Program-made: the position numbers and the translations under genes
Part shown: in pieces, positions 38,251 to 51,100 of the stretch
Layout: each line of letters opens with the position of its first letter
Numbering within the stretch: position 1 is the first letter of the stretch
Notes under the pieces: model-generated
The model's database searches: none
What the model was told of the DNA's origin: nothing
The model's input: only the letters and a program-made list of their open reading frames with translations
From: Anarhynchus alexandrinus
Lineage: Eukaryota > Chordata > Aves > Charadriiformes > Charadriidae
DNA: 64,000 bases
Direction: 5' to 3'
Assembly (NCBI GenBank): GCA_008711295.1
Contig: VUYV01000089.1
Location: 733,270 to 797,269 of the forward strand

Positions 38251-38543
38251 CTGGTGACCAGTGATAGAACACAAGGAAATGGTATGAAGCTGTGTCAGGC
38301 GAAGTTCAGATTGGACATTAGGAAAAGGTTCTTCATTGAGAGGATGGTCGGTCACTGGAACAGGCTCCCCAGGGAAGGAGTCATGACACCAAGGCTGTCA
38401 GAGTTCAAGGAGCATCTGGACAAGTCTTTTAGTCATATGGTTTAGTTTCAGGAAGTCCTGCAAGGAGTACAGTGTTGGACTCAATGAGCCTTGTGGGTCC
38501 CCTCCGATTCGAGATATTCTATGATTCTATGATTCTATGATTT
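38251..38543 (+). mobile_element. CR1 retrotransposon 3' end, different subfamily
   Basis: Recognised by ACACAAGGAAATGGTATGAA, AGATTGGACATTAGGAAAAG, a TTCTTCATTGAGAGG block, GGAACAGGCTCCCCAGGGAA and three ATTCTATG tail units at 38,516-38,541. Its wording differs from the copy at 34,256-34,498 (GGACATTAGGAAAAG against CTTAACATGAGGAGG), so it belongs to another CR1 subfamily. It is 5' truncated. Confidence 0.95.
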
Positions 38544-39786
38544 TGTAGCTCACATGCATACTTCAGTATATTGATGCTTCTTCTAAATTGACATCTCTTT
38601 GCTTCTTCTTTTTTACCTCTCTGAGCATTCAAATCTAATTTTTTTTCTTCCTGAAAAATTAATTACAGCGTTTGGCAACAGTGGTTATACAGACGTTTGC
38701 CAGCTGTTAAAGGTCTCTCCTTGATTTAAGATTTATGTTTTTCTGTGCCCCATACAAAAGCTCTTTCCCATCTCATCATCTGCTGAAATGAATGGGAAAG
38801 TCCTTTCTTCTGGAAAGTCCATGAGAAATCCCTCAGTGAAACTGATTCAGACCATCTGCGAACACCTCAACAGCCTTTATGCTTTCTATCCATTGTAAGA
38901 TTCCCTTTTGGTGGCAGCAGCTGTAGATTCTATCGTAGAGAACTCTAAGTGAAAAAGGCCACACAGGACACCTCTCCACAGTCTTTCAGTCTCTTCTTCA
39001 CCAGAATATACACCATTATTTTGAAAATGCTGCCTTGGCTCCTCCTCATGGGTCAGTCATTGGATTGAGCACTTTGGCCATGTTCATTCATTCTTGTCCC
39101 ACAGGAAAGCACATAATAGTATGTCTGCTATTACTTATAGTTATGGGGAACAAGGTTCATTGCTCTGATGTTCCATGGGACAACTGTCCCATTGTCCCGT
39201 CCCGCTGGATGCAACCAGTTCCCCATCCATTACTGAATCTCCGGGGACTACTGCAGTATAAATAATATATAGATTCTGTGAAGAAAAGCAATAAAAGAGT
39301 TTTCTCTTCCGAGAAGGAAGGGTAGTACATCTGCCAATAAAGTGTTTCATTGTCATACTAGGTAAATTTAGATGAATACAATACAAATTACAGGAGTTTA
39401 ACTTAGCTAAAACTGATATTGCACAGAATAATACTGGCTTCAAAGTTTGTACATCTGTTTTAAACTCATCTTTATTTATGGTTTGGGAAACAACTTCTTA
39501 TAAGTCTGATGTGGTGTGATTTTCTCTTTATATTTGTAAGGAAATATGGCTGAGGGTTGTGTTTGTGCTTAATGTACACTGGCCTTAATATATGGTCAGT
39601 GTTGTAGCTAATAGAAGGGTGTTAGGAAGCCTGCACTTAACCGCTTTCTTTAACATGTATTATGCAGTGCTAGAGCAGTCTAAACTGTAAAAAAAATAAC
39701 ATTTGGAATTAATCTCAATTGCTGTGTTTTATTTTGGGCTAAAACAGAGAATTCTGAAATGAGATATGTCCAACATCCCTCAAATT

Positions 39787-39829
39787 AAGAAAGAAAGAAA
39801 AAAAGAAAAAAAAGGAAGAAGGAAAAGAA
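39787..39829 (+). repeat. Purine-rich (A/G) low-complexity tract
   Basis: An uninterrupted run of A and G with GAAA and GGAA units. Confidence 0.9.
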
Positions 39830-41756
39830 CAGCCTGTTAGCCCTGAAATAAAGACTTTCTGCAAGATGGAATCATAAACAAAGAGGATGCTACTCAAAAA
39901 GGTTTAAACCTAAAGAAAATGTTTGATATTTTTAAAATATGAGTGAGCACTAACTAAACAGGGATTCAAAAATCAAGTGTTCTAATATGAAAAGGAGGCT
40001 GATAGTAATCAATTTTTAGTTGAAAAAAAAAATAGAGTACCTTATAGATAGGAAATCTTGATTTTTTTACTCCTTTCCAAGGGCTAGTCTGAGGTTCAGT
40101 ATTTTGAAAGCATTCAATAAAGAAATCTAAACTGTAAAGAGGGCTGTAAACAAAGAGATTTTGAAAAGGGAGGAAAATCCAAACTGTGGATGGATCCACA
40201 TCACAGACGCTCTCTCTAGTCTTCATTCAAGAATATGCCCAGAAGTGTGGTTTTCAGATTTTAGAAGTGTAGATCATACTATAGGAGGCTAATTACACCT
40301 AACTTTTTGTCTTAATACTGAATTTAACACTGTTTTAATGCTGAATTTTCATCATCTCTGTAAACCGTGCACTCCTGCCATTGGCTAACTTCCCACCTTG
40401 TCATCTTAGTATCATTTTTTCCCATCCTTTATTTAGACTTGGTTCAAAGTACACTTTGACACATGCAGGCAAATAGTTATATTCACAAAGCTCATGGGGA
40501 AAGTTCAATTGAACTAGTGTTCATACAGAGTGTTAGGGATTAACTATTTAAGTATTCTGAAATGGACAGGACTCTGCCTAAAAGCCAGCCTTTATTGCTC
40601 TGTAAAGAGCAACAATTTCCACATGCCAGGGAGAATTCCAAGTGCAAAGCCTCCTGAAATCAGAGTTCAGCCTGAGTTTTGTGGTGGTGCCCCCTTCTCC
40701 CTTGGGTTCAAGAGGAACCGAACCACATCTTCTTCAACTATTTAAAGAGTGGAAGGCTCAAAACATGATTCTGGGTTTTGTGCTTTTGATCTAGCTTCTT
40801 TATATACATTTCAATTTCTTTAGGTTACGGTCTGTTTAAAGGAGGAGAAATCTGGGTTGTACTTTTTCAAATTTCGTTGGCTGATACTTCATTGCTATAA
40901 TGGAACATGACTCACAGCACGTTTCAGCCAACAGTTTTAACTATATGCATGAAAGTCTTCTTTAAACACACATTGTGTCCACTATGTCTTTCAAGGTCTT
41001 ATCTTCTCTGCTCTCACTATTATTTTTCTTTATAGTTTACAACTAGAAGAGATAAAAGAAGATAACGACACTGCAAGCATCTTATGTAAGATGTTATATC
41101 GGCTCCTGCTCATTGTCACTCAATGTCAACCTTTTCCTGAGCACAAACCGCTTTATAACTCAAATCGTGATGAAACACGATGTTAATACAAGAGAAAAGC
41201 CTGGAGAAATAAACCTGTTATTAGAGCTTGCCTTCATATTGCAAATACATACTGAGAAAAACAACTTTATCTATTTCTGTGAGATAACTAATAGATACTG
41301 ATCAAATTGTTTAAAAGCTGCTGAATATGGACCTTTTCCAACAAAGTCTATTATTTTTAACATAACTTACCACAAATCAGCAAAATGTGTAAATAATGAA
41401 GCTGAATAATTTGGCATCTCACTGAAATGCAGAAACTTTTTAAGAAAAACTGAAGAATTGGGCTCTGAGGTCTTATAATTTCTCCATTTCTTCACAAACT
41501 GTGTCATATAAGCTGTTGGTGATTTATCTATTTGGTTTTGGTTTGTTCTCTGTCCAGATTGTGATTTCTTACAGTTTTCCACCAATACTCTCATTACTTG
41601 ACTAGGTCACTGGAAAACTTATTTTGGAGAATTCTTTGCTTGTAGTTTGATTTTGAGTAGCTTACAGTGTTTGATCAGCCCTTTTGATTTAAAATGACTC
41701 ACGTGAGGTGAATGTGCATACTGATTAGATAAGAATGACTCATAAAAATTTATTTT

Positions 41757-41827
41757 AATAGAATCATTCCTAATTTAGGTTGGAAGAAACCTCTGTAGGT
41801 TACATGGTACCACCTCTTACTCAAAGT
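41757..41827 (-). mobile_element. Old CR1 3' tail fragment
   Basis: AATAGAATCATTCC is followed by AGGTTGGAAGAAACCTCTGT and CACCTCTTACTCAAAG, the reverse-complement CR1 3' end with many substitutions. Only about 70 bases are recognisable. Confidence 0.75.
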
Positions 41828-43439
41828 TTTTTATGTGCAAACACTCCTGATCATAAATGTTTCCATGACTATACATTTAAAACTATCTTATAAACATGTC
41901 TGCAATACACTCCTGGTCATAACATATGTGCTGATGCACATATTGGCAGTATCAAAGTTCAAACAATATAATTTAAACAATCAGACAGATGTTTATGGAG
42001 ACTATCTTTTTATATCTGCTTAGCTGTAGTAACACCCTTATTTTTCTTCTCTAAAATGTGTAACCTTTTCATTTGAAAATCTAGTTCAGGAGGGTGAGAT
42101 TTGTGTGAGAAGAGTATAATTATTTTTGCTTGAAAAGTGAGATCAAAAGTGTATCAAAATATGGAAAGGTTATGCTGACCTGAGCAGTAATAAGTACAGA
42201 ACAACTGATTAGTTCATTCTTGGTTATGCTCCATTTAACTGTTTTCTGCTTGAACCAGCTTTGAAGAACTGCACGAACATGAAAACTCCTAAGATGAGAT
42301 GGTCATTCACTTAGCTTGCTGTGTCTTCCCCATTTCGTGTGTGCCCTTGTGCCCCTCTGCCCTCAATTTAGTTCACTGCTCCCTGACTTCTGCTTTTCAT
42401 GCTTTTTTGCTTGCACTTCTAGGAATACAGGAGGGATTGAGAGATCAGAATGATTACCTTTAAGAGAATTACCTGTTCGGTGTTTCTTTTTGAATTCCGT
42501 TTCATTCAGTGAATTTCTTTTCGATGGAAGAAGTTGATTGGCAGGTTGATTGAAGAAACCTAAATTTGCAACGCACAGGAGGTAATCAAATGCCACTTTC
42601 AACCCACCAAGAATTTCAACCTTCAGGAGAGCACATTTGTAAATAGTTAGTATTGCCTATCAGTATAGAAAAGCCAAACAATTTCTATGAAAAGAATAAA
42701 AAGACTGTAGAAAGGTTCAAAATTTTTTTAAACCACCACATCAATTTTTTGAATTTTCATATTTGAAAACTTTTGGATATTTATTTTAGGTTTTTATGTC
42801 AAACAGTCTCAGCCTGATTGATAAACCTCTTCATTCACCCAGTAACCATTTTAATTTTGACATTTTAAAACCATTATTTAAACAAATGTGAGTACTTTTT
42901 TAAGAATGAGAAGCTTGACGCTACAGGCAATATGGGAAAATCCCCTTGCTTTAGGGGAAGACAATAATTTGAAAACTGAATAGTTTATTCACTGTCAGCA
43001 CCAGTTTTTTGGGCTTCATGTCTAGAAGTTACCTAGGCTTGAGTTTTTTCAAATCAAAAGATTTCAGAGCTGAAACCTCTTCTCAAACCTAATGAATTCT
43101 ATTTATTTGCTTTAGTTTTGATAATTTCAGCTGAGTTCACTGAACCCTTGTGGAGGATGATTGTCTGTCATGATGTTTTTTTCCCAACAAAAAGTAGTCA
43201 CAGAACTCATGAAACTCCTAGTAGTTTCATGAAAAAAACTCTTATTTTACTGACTTTTTTTCTGTCAGTTCTAGTCTATTTGATATAACTCCCTGAGCAC
43301 GTGATACATCAGCCTGTTCTATGATTACTTTTCATTTGTCCTACAATAGGGCCCAAAAGACCTGAGATCAGAATCACTTTGTAATAAGAGCTATATGTCC
43401 CCATATAAGACACATCCTCCACCAAAAGAGCTTTCACAG

Positions 43440-43600
43440 TAAGTGACAGAGGCAGCCCGAGGAAATTTTTTTATCCCCCATTTTACTTAAGAAGAATGGA
43501 GTAGAGGGAGATTAAGTGATTTGGCCAAAGCTCCCCGGGAAACTTGAGTCCAGAAGTCCTCAGCTTTAATCCACAAGACCATCTTTCCTCTGCTAGGAAA
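43440..43600 (+). repeat. MIR-like ancient tRNA-derived SINE remnant
   Basis: CCCCATTTTAC, then GATTAAGTGATTTGGCCAAA, GTCCAGAAGTCCTC and CCACAAGACCATCTTTCCTCT follow the order of the MIR/CORE-SINE 3' half (CCCATTTTACAGATG, GTTAAGTGACTTGCCCAAGG, ACCCAGGTCTCCTG, CCACTAGACCATCCTGCCTC). Such elements are shared across amniotes and predate birds. Boundaries are approximate. Confidence 0.7.
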
Positions 43601-44940
43601 CAGATGTTAAATTGGATGTTAATTTTGCCATGAAACTTTTTTTAAGAACTCCGAAAAGCAAATAGTCTCCAAGAATGATTACTTAGCGAGCTACCAGCTC
43701 TGCAGTCTTGCATCTCAGAAGTAATTCATTCCATCTTTGCTGGCAGGCTTTAAAAGGCCTTTTGTTTTCGCTCACTGATTAGTATAACAATCTATTTTGA
43801 AAGATATGTGGGCTGATAGGGGGTATCATTTATTTGTTTCAATGGTAGCTTTTTGCAACAAAATGTATGAACCTTTTACGTGTTGCGGATTGAAGCCTCT
43901 GATGCCAAAGACAAACGTTAGGTTTATAAATACAGATCCTCTAAAGTATTGTAAGTACTGTAATCAGTAACAGAAATTCGCATCATTCATTCGCCTCCCT
44001 TAAAGTGCTGAAGGTTTTTCCTTTTAAAAACCACAGACACATACATTATCAGCCAATATTAGCAACTGAGCCAAAAATGTAATGGGAGTTAATTATATAA
44101 TGTGCGTTGCATTGTATAGAATTCCCGTTTAATGCTAGACTGCAGCACGTTATGGGTTAACTTAGAATACCACTTGGCCTTCCTCCCCTCCTCTTTTCTG
44201 CAATTCAAATCAGTCTTCTGGAAAATTGGCCTCAGTGCCAGTGACGTGCTGCTGAACTTACGAGATCTCAAGAATATCCTACCAGATTTCATTCTTTTGT
44301 TGTAGAATTGTTTCCATCTGGGGCCTAGATATAAACTTGGAAAATGTAAAGGCTCTTCCCTCTCACCCTGCCTGACTTCAAAACATTGGCAAATAACCTT
44401 CCTCGTCAATGCAGTACAGATTGGATTAAAACACTGGAGTAAATTATATTTCTGTGGGTGTAGGAATTAGTGGCATTTATTGAAAGTTTAATGTACTGCC
44501 TAACAATCCAAGAAGTAAATATATACTTTAAAATCAAGTGAAAATTAACACTGAACATAACAGAATACGAGAGAATAGTAGATTCTGGAAAGAAATATTG
44601 GTCACACGGGGCCAGATCTGCTAAAGAGCACAGTTACACACATTTGCAAGTACTTCATTTGTGTGCAAAGTCTCAGTGTGTGAGCATAACTCCCTGGCTT
44701 GAGTCCACATAGCTGTTGTACTAAGCTGGAGTACCTAAGCTGGGAACATAGTCACTATTAGCTCCTCTACACTCAGCGAAGGCAATGGTGCTTATATAAC
44801 TAAAGCCGTACTTCATGCAAAATTAAATTTATTTTCATTTATTGGCAGCCTATTGCTCTACTATGTCAAGTGTAAATGGTTCTGATATGGATGTTATCTA
44901 TAACGATACTGGCTACTAAGCCTATACTGGGGAACTAAGC

Positions 44941-44955
44941 AAAAAAAAAAAAAAA
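44941..44955 (+). repeat. Poly-A homopolymer
   Basis: A run of 15 A with no recognised retroposon upstream. Confidence 0.9.
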
Positions 44956-45380
44956 TCATAGGAGATGTATTTAGTTTGCTGGAGGTATGATAGAAGAGTG
45001 GAGCAAATTACTCTTGTATTTTCAATGCGTCTGCTTGGCTTGTATTTTCTGGTGTATACAGCAAGTTTTAACAGCTCATCATTTGATACCATTGTCAAAT
45101 GTCTCCAGCCTGTGTGCTAGACATTTGTACATAAGCTCATGTGTATGCGTGTTTCTGTGCCTTCAATGTTGTTAGCGCACCAAGAAACATTCTTATGACT
45201 TTCACAATAAAAACCGAATTAATACCAAGAGGCCTTTTACAATGATAACTGGAATTTAAAACACGCTGGCCTAGGCACTCTCAACTAATAGCCTTTCTTA
45301 TTTTCTCCATGTCTCAGCAGCAGTAACTCTGGAAGTTATGATCTGTATTTGGGCAGAAACTAGTTTTCCTGCTTTTTTTT

Positions 45381-45408
45381 ATATATATACACACACATAT
45401 ATATATAA
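45381..45408. repeat. (TA)n/(CA)n simple repeat
   Basis: Alternating TATATATA, CACACACA and TATATATA blocks. Confidence 0.9.
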
Positions 45409-45828
45409 CGTATCTGTTTAGTCTCCCCAGTATTCACACCATTTCTAAATGAAAAGGTTATCTCTGCATTCGTGACTGGCGGATATTTGTTATGCTCCTT
45501 TTGTCAGTAGCACTGATAGGTTCATGACCAAAAGAAGTCTGCCAAAAATGAACACAAAGACTCCTTCTGTATTCAAGCACACTGAGATCTAGGCTCATTA
45601 GTGTCCATAACTTATAAGCAAGCGCTCTACAGGTGAAGAGCAGCTGTGCTAGGACCCTTTTCAGAAACACCAGTGATATTGGCTGCATTATCGAGTACTG
45701 CAGAGCAGCAGGAGTGGATCGGCTTGTCAGTGCTGAGGACGTGACATCCACACTATACGTGCTCCCTGTGTGGTGAACTGCCTTCCAGCCAGTCTGGTCT
45801 CACAAATTAAAAGCCAACTGCAGTTGCA

Positions 45829-45854
45829 GTGCACTAGGTGCATACCTAGTTCAC
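45829..45854. repeat. 26-base inverted repeat
   Basis: GTGCACTAGGT and ACCTAGTTCAC form 11-base arms with one mismatch around a GCAT loop. It is too short for a microRNA precursor. Confidence 0.6.
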
Positions 45855-46312
45855 CATTTTCAAGAATATATATGTCTGTTTGTTGCCTGATGATGTAGGC
45901 ATACTGCTGATGGCCTCAACTATGATATAAGGTACCTCTAATGTTTTCCAAGGTATATTCCAACTATGGCTCTTAAAGAAGCTGTTTGTTGCCTCTGGTG
46001 TTACTCATTGTCCTGGTTTGAGGACATCTACACTTTTCCTTCCAGATGTAATGGCTCTTCCATCTTTTATCTACCCAAATATTATTTACTTTGCCTTTGT
46101 ATGCCTTGAATGGGAAATAATATCCAACTGAGAGGTATGGGGTCTTTGTTTTTCCAAAGGATGCCTTCCAGAATCTTCATCATGCTTCAAAAAAAAATAA
46201 GTGGCATCAGTTTTCTTCCTAAATATTGTTTTTCTGATTTATTTACTGATACAGTAAATCTCATATTCCCTCAGCATGGATAACCTTATAGCTCTGAGTT
46301 TTATTCATGTAC

Positions 46313-46340
46313 TTCTTCCTTCCTTCCTTCCTTCCTTCCA
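46313..46340 (+). repeat. (CTTC)n microsatellite
   Basis: About seven tandem CTTC units, likely length-polymorphic. Confidence 0.95.
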
Positions 46341-46652
46341 TGCTAGATTTGTTGATTTTGGCACTAGTGCAGCTAGTCCTGCTTAGTAACTGTCTTATTT
46401 GCTTTTATAATGATAAAATGGAGTCTCATTCAGCTTCTGCTAGAGGGTTCTCCATTGGCGTTATGGAAAGTGCCTCTGGCCTGCAATACTGTTGTTATCC
46501 TCTGTGTCAATGCTGTGCAATCACAGCTGGGACTGGTATTAACCACGAGGTAATATATATAACATATGTCACCGCATTGACTTGCAGTGTTTGGCAAGAC
46601 ATGGGCTGCTCAGAGTGGATTGTCATGAGCTTTGACTTTTGAGTGCTGTATG

Positions 46653-46745
46653 AATCACAGAGTCACAGGATAATTCAGGTTGGAAGGGACCTCTGGAGGC
46701 CACTTGATCCAATCTGCCACTCAAAGCAGGGTCTTTCAATACAGG
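46653..46745 (-). mobile_element. CR1 3' tail fragment
   Basis: AATCACAGAGTCACAGGATA is followed by CAGGTTGGAAGGGACCTCTG, GAGGCCACTTGATCCAA and CTCAAAGCAGGGTC, the reverse complement of the CR1 3' end. It is moderately diverged and about 93 bases long. Confidence 0.9.
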
Positions 46746-47859
46746 TTATTTTTCTGGAGTAGATGGCTTCTTTTGCTCAACAGCTTGGGTTTTGTTGGTC
46801 TTTTTTTCCCTCCAGAGTTCACTTCTGAAAGTCTGAGATCCCCATAATGAACCTGCTCCTAGGATTTGGGGGGATTTAGGCACATAAAACTTTAAAACTG
46901 ACCATTCATTTATAAATCAATTGGAAGCCTTTCTGTGCCTTTGTCTTTTTCTAATAAAGAGAATATCTTTTTTTTTTTTTAGTGTAGCTTTAGTACTATG
47001 TTCTGTAATAAAGTTTCACAGTTAACTGGAGTTTTTTCAGCAAAAATTGAGAGCTATTAAAATATTCTTTCATTAAAACCCTGATAATACTGCCAGAAAC
47101 TAAGCTAACTTATGACTATCTTCCTTTTCTTGAAATGTCTGGTTTAAAGACACAGATCAAGGAGATATTTAAACTTCCTCCAATTGTTTTGTGCCAATTC
47201 CAATACCGATGAGACTTTTAACTGGTCAGTTCTGCCACTGAGGGCATAGCATGTCTTTAATTTGTCTTGCTCCCTTGTTCAGAGTTCACTCCTGGCCAAG
47301 AATTCTGAGAGAGATCAGCTTCATTCAGTATCTAAATATAATGAATCCACATTATTTAATATGAGGCTTTTTAATAATACCTTATCAATCTTCCGTGAGT
47401 ACATTGGAGTGTTTTGAAGGTTCAACTACTCTGACGTTTTGTTCTTGCTTGTTAAATACTTGAGCTGATTGAGAGCACGGCAGAAGGGAAACTGAAGAGA
47501 CCCATCCACCTGACAGCATCACTGAAATAACCATAGGAAATAGAGGTAATAAGTTGCCTTATCTACACAGTGCTGTGTTGGGGTGGTGGGGGAGGTCCTA
47601 GAAAGATGGAAGTGACAGCTGCCTGCTCGCTGTCAGCAGTGAGCTGGGGAATGGGAGCAAAGTCAGAGGCCACAGGTGTTTGCACGAGAACCTCTGCCAG
47701 GAGGTATGTACTTAACATGAAATACCTGGTGGCAAGAAAAGTTTATTTAGAAGTGAGAAATCATTCTGGTATTTTGGACTGATCTAGACAGTAAAGTGAA
47801 ACTAGTGAAGGAGTCTGCTCTGGCTTGTAAGGTAGCACAAAGTGGCTTGTGGTAGCTCA
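46746..47859. other. Unique non-coding sequence, no gene recognised
   Basis: Contains a 13-T run at 46,968-46,980 and a G-rich patch near 47,578-47,600. No gene or RNA is recognised. Confidence 0.5.
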
Positions 47860-48138
47860 AGAACCACAGAATTGCAGAAAATTCATGTTGGAGTCTCTCC
47901 ATGCCCAATGCAGGGCCAGCATCCAAGTCAGTTCCGGCCACTTGTCCCTCTGGTTCTGTAAAGTTTAGGAATCTCTGAGGATGGAGACATCACTCTGGGC
48001 ACCTTTCCATCATTTGTCCAACCTCACAGTGATGTTTTTTTCCTTATTTCCAGCTGCAGCTTTCCTTGTTGCAAGTTGTGAACATTGCCTCATTTGTACT
48101 GTGCACCTCTGAGAAGGATTTGACTCTCACTTCTCTGA
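47860..48138 (-). mobile_element. Old CR1 3' fragment
   Basis: Reverse-complement CR1 with high divergence: AACCACAGAATTGCAGAA tail, CATCCAAGTCAGTTCCGG, GGATGGAGACATCACTCTG, TGGGCACCTTTCC, and GCACCTCTGAGAAGGATTTG near the right end. The order matches the last 280 bases of CR1. Confidence 0.75.
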
Positions 48139-51100
48139 AGAAAAAGCAGGTTGTGATTTTTCCATTGTGCAGAACACCTGTTGGTATGAGACCTAGACAA
48201 ATCCAACAAAACAAATGGCAAAAACTGGAGCACTTCCTATTTCCTTGCTCAAACTGAACTCAGGAGAGGGGAATGGTGTTGTCACCATAACTAAATCAGC
48301 CCATGTTGCAGTTTTGGTATCCATCAACAGGAATCTTTCAGTAAGGAGGTGGGGAGAGGTGGGAAGAGGATCTCTCATCCTCACTGGCTTTGGTGAAGCT
48401 GGAATTTAACTGACAGAAGTGATTACCCAGGCTTGCACCATTTGGTATCCTGTGGAAGACTGTGTTGCAAACAGTGGTTGGCAGGACCTGTAAGATGGTC
48501 CACAAGAAATCTTAAGTCACACTAGGCCATACTGGAGAAAGTTATAAAGCAGTCTTCTACACCACTGAGAAGACAGTTCCCTCAGAGCTGAAATTAGACA
48601 TCTGGGTTTTATTGTACTAACAGCAGCAACACCCACAAGCAACACAGTTACCAGTGGGGAATTCTTTCTTATGGACATGTTTACTCTTCCTCATTTGCCT
48701 CTCAAGAGTGCATCAAAAGATTACAAACTCTTATTTGAAGAAAAACTTCTCTCTCTCTAGATGAAAATTTGAAGTTTCAGTAGAACTTAGACAATTACTC
48801 TGTATCATGTACATTACATTGTATTTTGTCAAAATTAGAATGGAAGAAAAATGCATATTCAACTGAAAACTGAGACTGAGATACAGTTAATATCATTTTT
48901 AAGAGGTGGCATCTCTAGAAACATTTTTACTTTTAAATTCCAATCTGAGTGCATCTCCAAACTAACCAAAAATTTAGACATCATCTTACAATAACATCTA
49001 TGTTTATTCTGAACATTCATCATTATGAACTTTTAAATAAACATGGCTCTCCAAGACCAAACTCAATAAAGAGATGTACACTTTGCCATTTTTTTGAATA
49101 TCAAAAACTTTGGGTCTGTTGCAAAAAAAAAAGAAAGAGTTCCAGGTATTACTGCCAAAACTGCCTCTATTTGTCTCAACCACTGCAGTGGAGCAAACAC
49201 AGAGTGAAGGAGCCTGTAAGGAAGCCAACAAGTATTTGTCATGACATTTCTGTTTAACTTTTTCTGTTAATATGAGATTTTAAATGCATGTTATTGTAAC
49301 TGCTTGGAACGCTGAAACTTTACAATCTCAATTGTGCAGTGGATTTAACACACATTAAAAACAGAATCACAAGTAGCTCTTTTATCCCCATATGTAATAT
49401 TTTAAAAAGGTTTGTAATATTACCTACATAAGCACCTGCAGTTATTTGGGATTTTTAACACATTAAAGCATTACCTTAAAAAAGTATTTTTTTCAATGTG
49501 AAACACAAGCTAACAGAAATTATATTTGGTCCACAAGTCCCTGTCAAATTTGCATAACCTTTTTCACTATCTTTCCAGTATTAAACTGTTAATGAAACAT
49601 ACAGTGCTGGAGTACAGGATGTACATATGCAAAACTAGAGACTAATGGCAGTAATTTTCAAAAACTTCTTAGAATGGGATGCAGGACTTGATGCTTTAGA
49701 GCCTACAATACTTCTGCAAATTAAAGCTATTCCTCTACGTTAATTGTAAAACTTTGGAAAAAGTTGTCTTCAAGACTAAAATGTAAGCATCAAACAAGTG
49801 TTTCCCTAACTATCGAATTAGTAATTACTTCGACAGCGTCCATACCCTGGAATCAGTGTAATGCACAAGTGAATACATCAAAGGTGCTGCCCACACTTAT
49901 AGACAACAGGGTATTTTACATGATGGATCATTGACTTGTTGGAAAGATTTTCTTCTAGGGAAAGATGACATACTTTTTCCATTCAGAGTTCAGAGCTTTT
50001 TGAAAACTGCAGCTAAGATATATATTTTTTGGAAAAACACTGATATATTTTAAATTAGTCTTTAAAATAAGAAATAGTTGAAAACTCTGTAAATCTTGCT
50101 CAGATTAACCCTGAGAGAAATAGGAATAGGTTCCAGAAATTCATGCTATTTTTAGTCATCTGTTGTAAATTTCCTGGGTCTAGCTCAAATGAAAACTGAA
50201 ACAACACAAACATTAATCTGATCTGAAATGTATATACTAAAAATTTTGCAAGAGGAGTTCTCAGAAAATGACCAGGCCAGTTTTTCTGAGACCAAATAGC
50301 TTCTGAAGATACAAATAGGAATCCATTAGTGTGAATGCTTCCCTGAAGCAAAGCCCTGAATACATCAAAAGTTGTCTACTCTGCATTTCTATTTACGGGA
50401 CACTTGCACAATTAAGCATTCCAAACCTCAAGAAGGAAAGATTCATCCACATTCTCTCAGCAGAATGCGAAGAGATTTCCCATTACTTGTGCTATAGATT
50501 TTACATAATCTATTGTTGCTTTGTCAAAGTAATTATCAGGAGCGTGTGCTTGGGAGGAACTATGAGGGTTATTAAATGCAGTTCCTGTAATCATACACAT
50601 TGAGTCTCTATAATCTCCTTCAGGAACTACCTGTTAGAAGTAGCTAGTTCTTTTCTTGTCACTATTGTGATTGAAAGATCTTCTCAAAGCCTTCAACTTT
50701 GTAGGTTAGGAACCTCCTATTTTCCAGACTAGCTTGGTTTGAGAAGACTTTTTTATTCTGATGTTCTCCTTTCGATTGAATAGCTCTGTCTCTTTCTGTT
50801 CATCCTGACATACTTCAAATAGACTTTGACTCACCTACATATAGGCAGCATTCATTAACCTTCCTCGCCTTGCTAGGAAGCAAGATAAGCACATACAGGG
50901 TTACCTATGCAGCCTTTTGCAGACAGACCCAAGGTTGCTCTGCTTGTCTTCCGAGCTGGATGAGGGTGAGGCAGCCTTGAAGTCAAAGCAGTGAGGCTGC
51001 TCTGTGCCAGGGTTCACAAGCCCTGCCGAGAGCCTGGCTACATAAGCTCCGACACAGTGCCGCACTCCTGTGGCTTTTGGACAGGATTTGGTGTGCATCC

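Larger units (their letters stand above)
38544..46652. other. Unique non-coding sequence with scattered old repeats
   Basis: No gene is recognised. It contains a purine-rich simple repeat (39,787-39,829), an old CR1 tail (41,757-41,827), a MIR-like SINE (43,440-43,600), a 15-A run (44,941-44,955), a TA/CA repeat (45,381-45,408) and a CTTC repeat (46,313-46,340). Confidence 0.5.

Noticed and set aside
44607..44700. Possible ancient repeat starting GGGGCCAGATCTGC
   Set aside because: Only the first few bases resemble the old amniote repeat; the rest does not follow its order.
45829..45854. Short hairpin as a possible microRNA
   Set aside because: At 26 bases it is too short for a precursor, and the flanks do not extend the stem.
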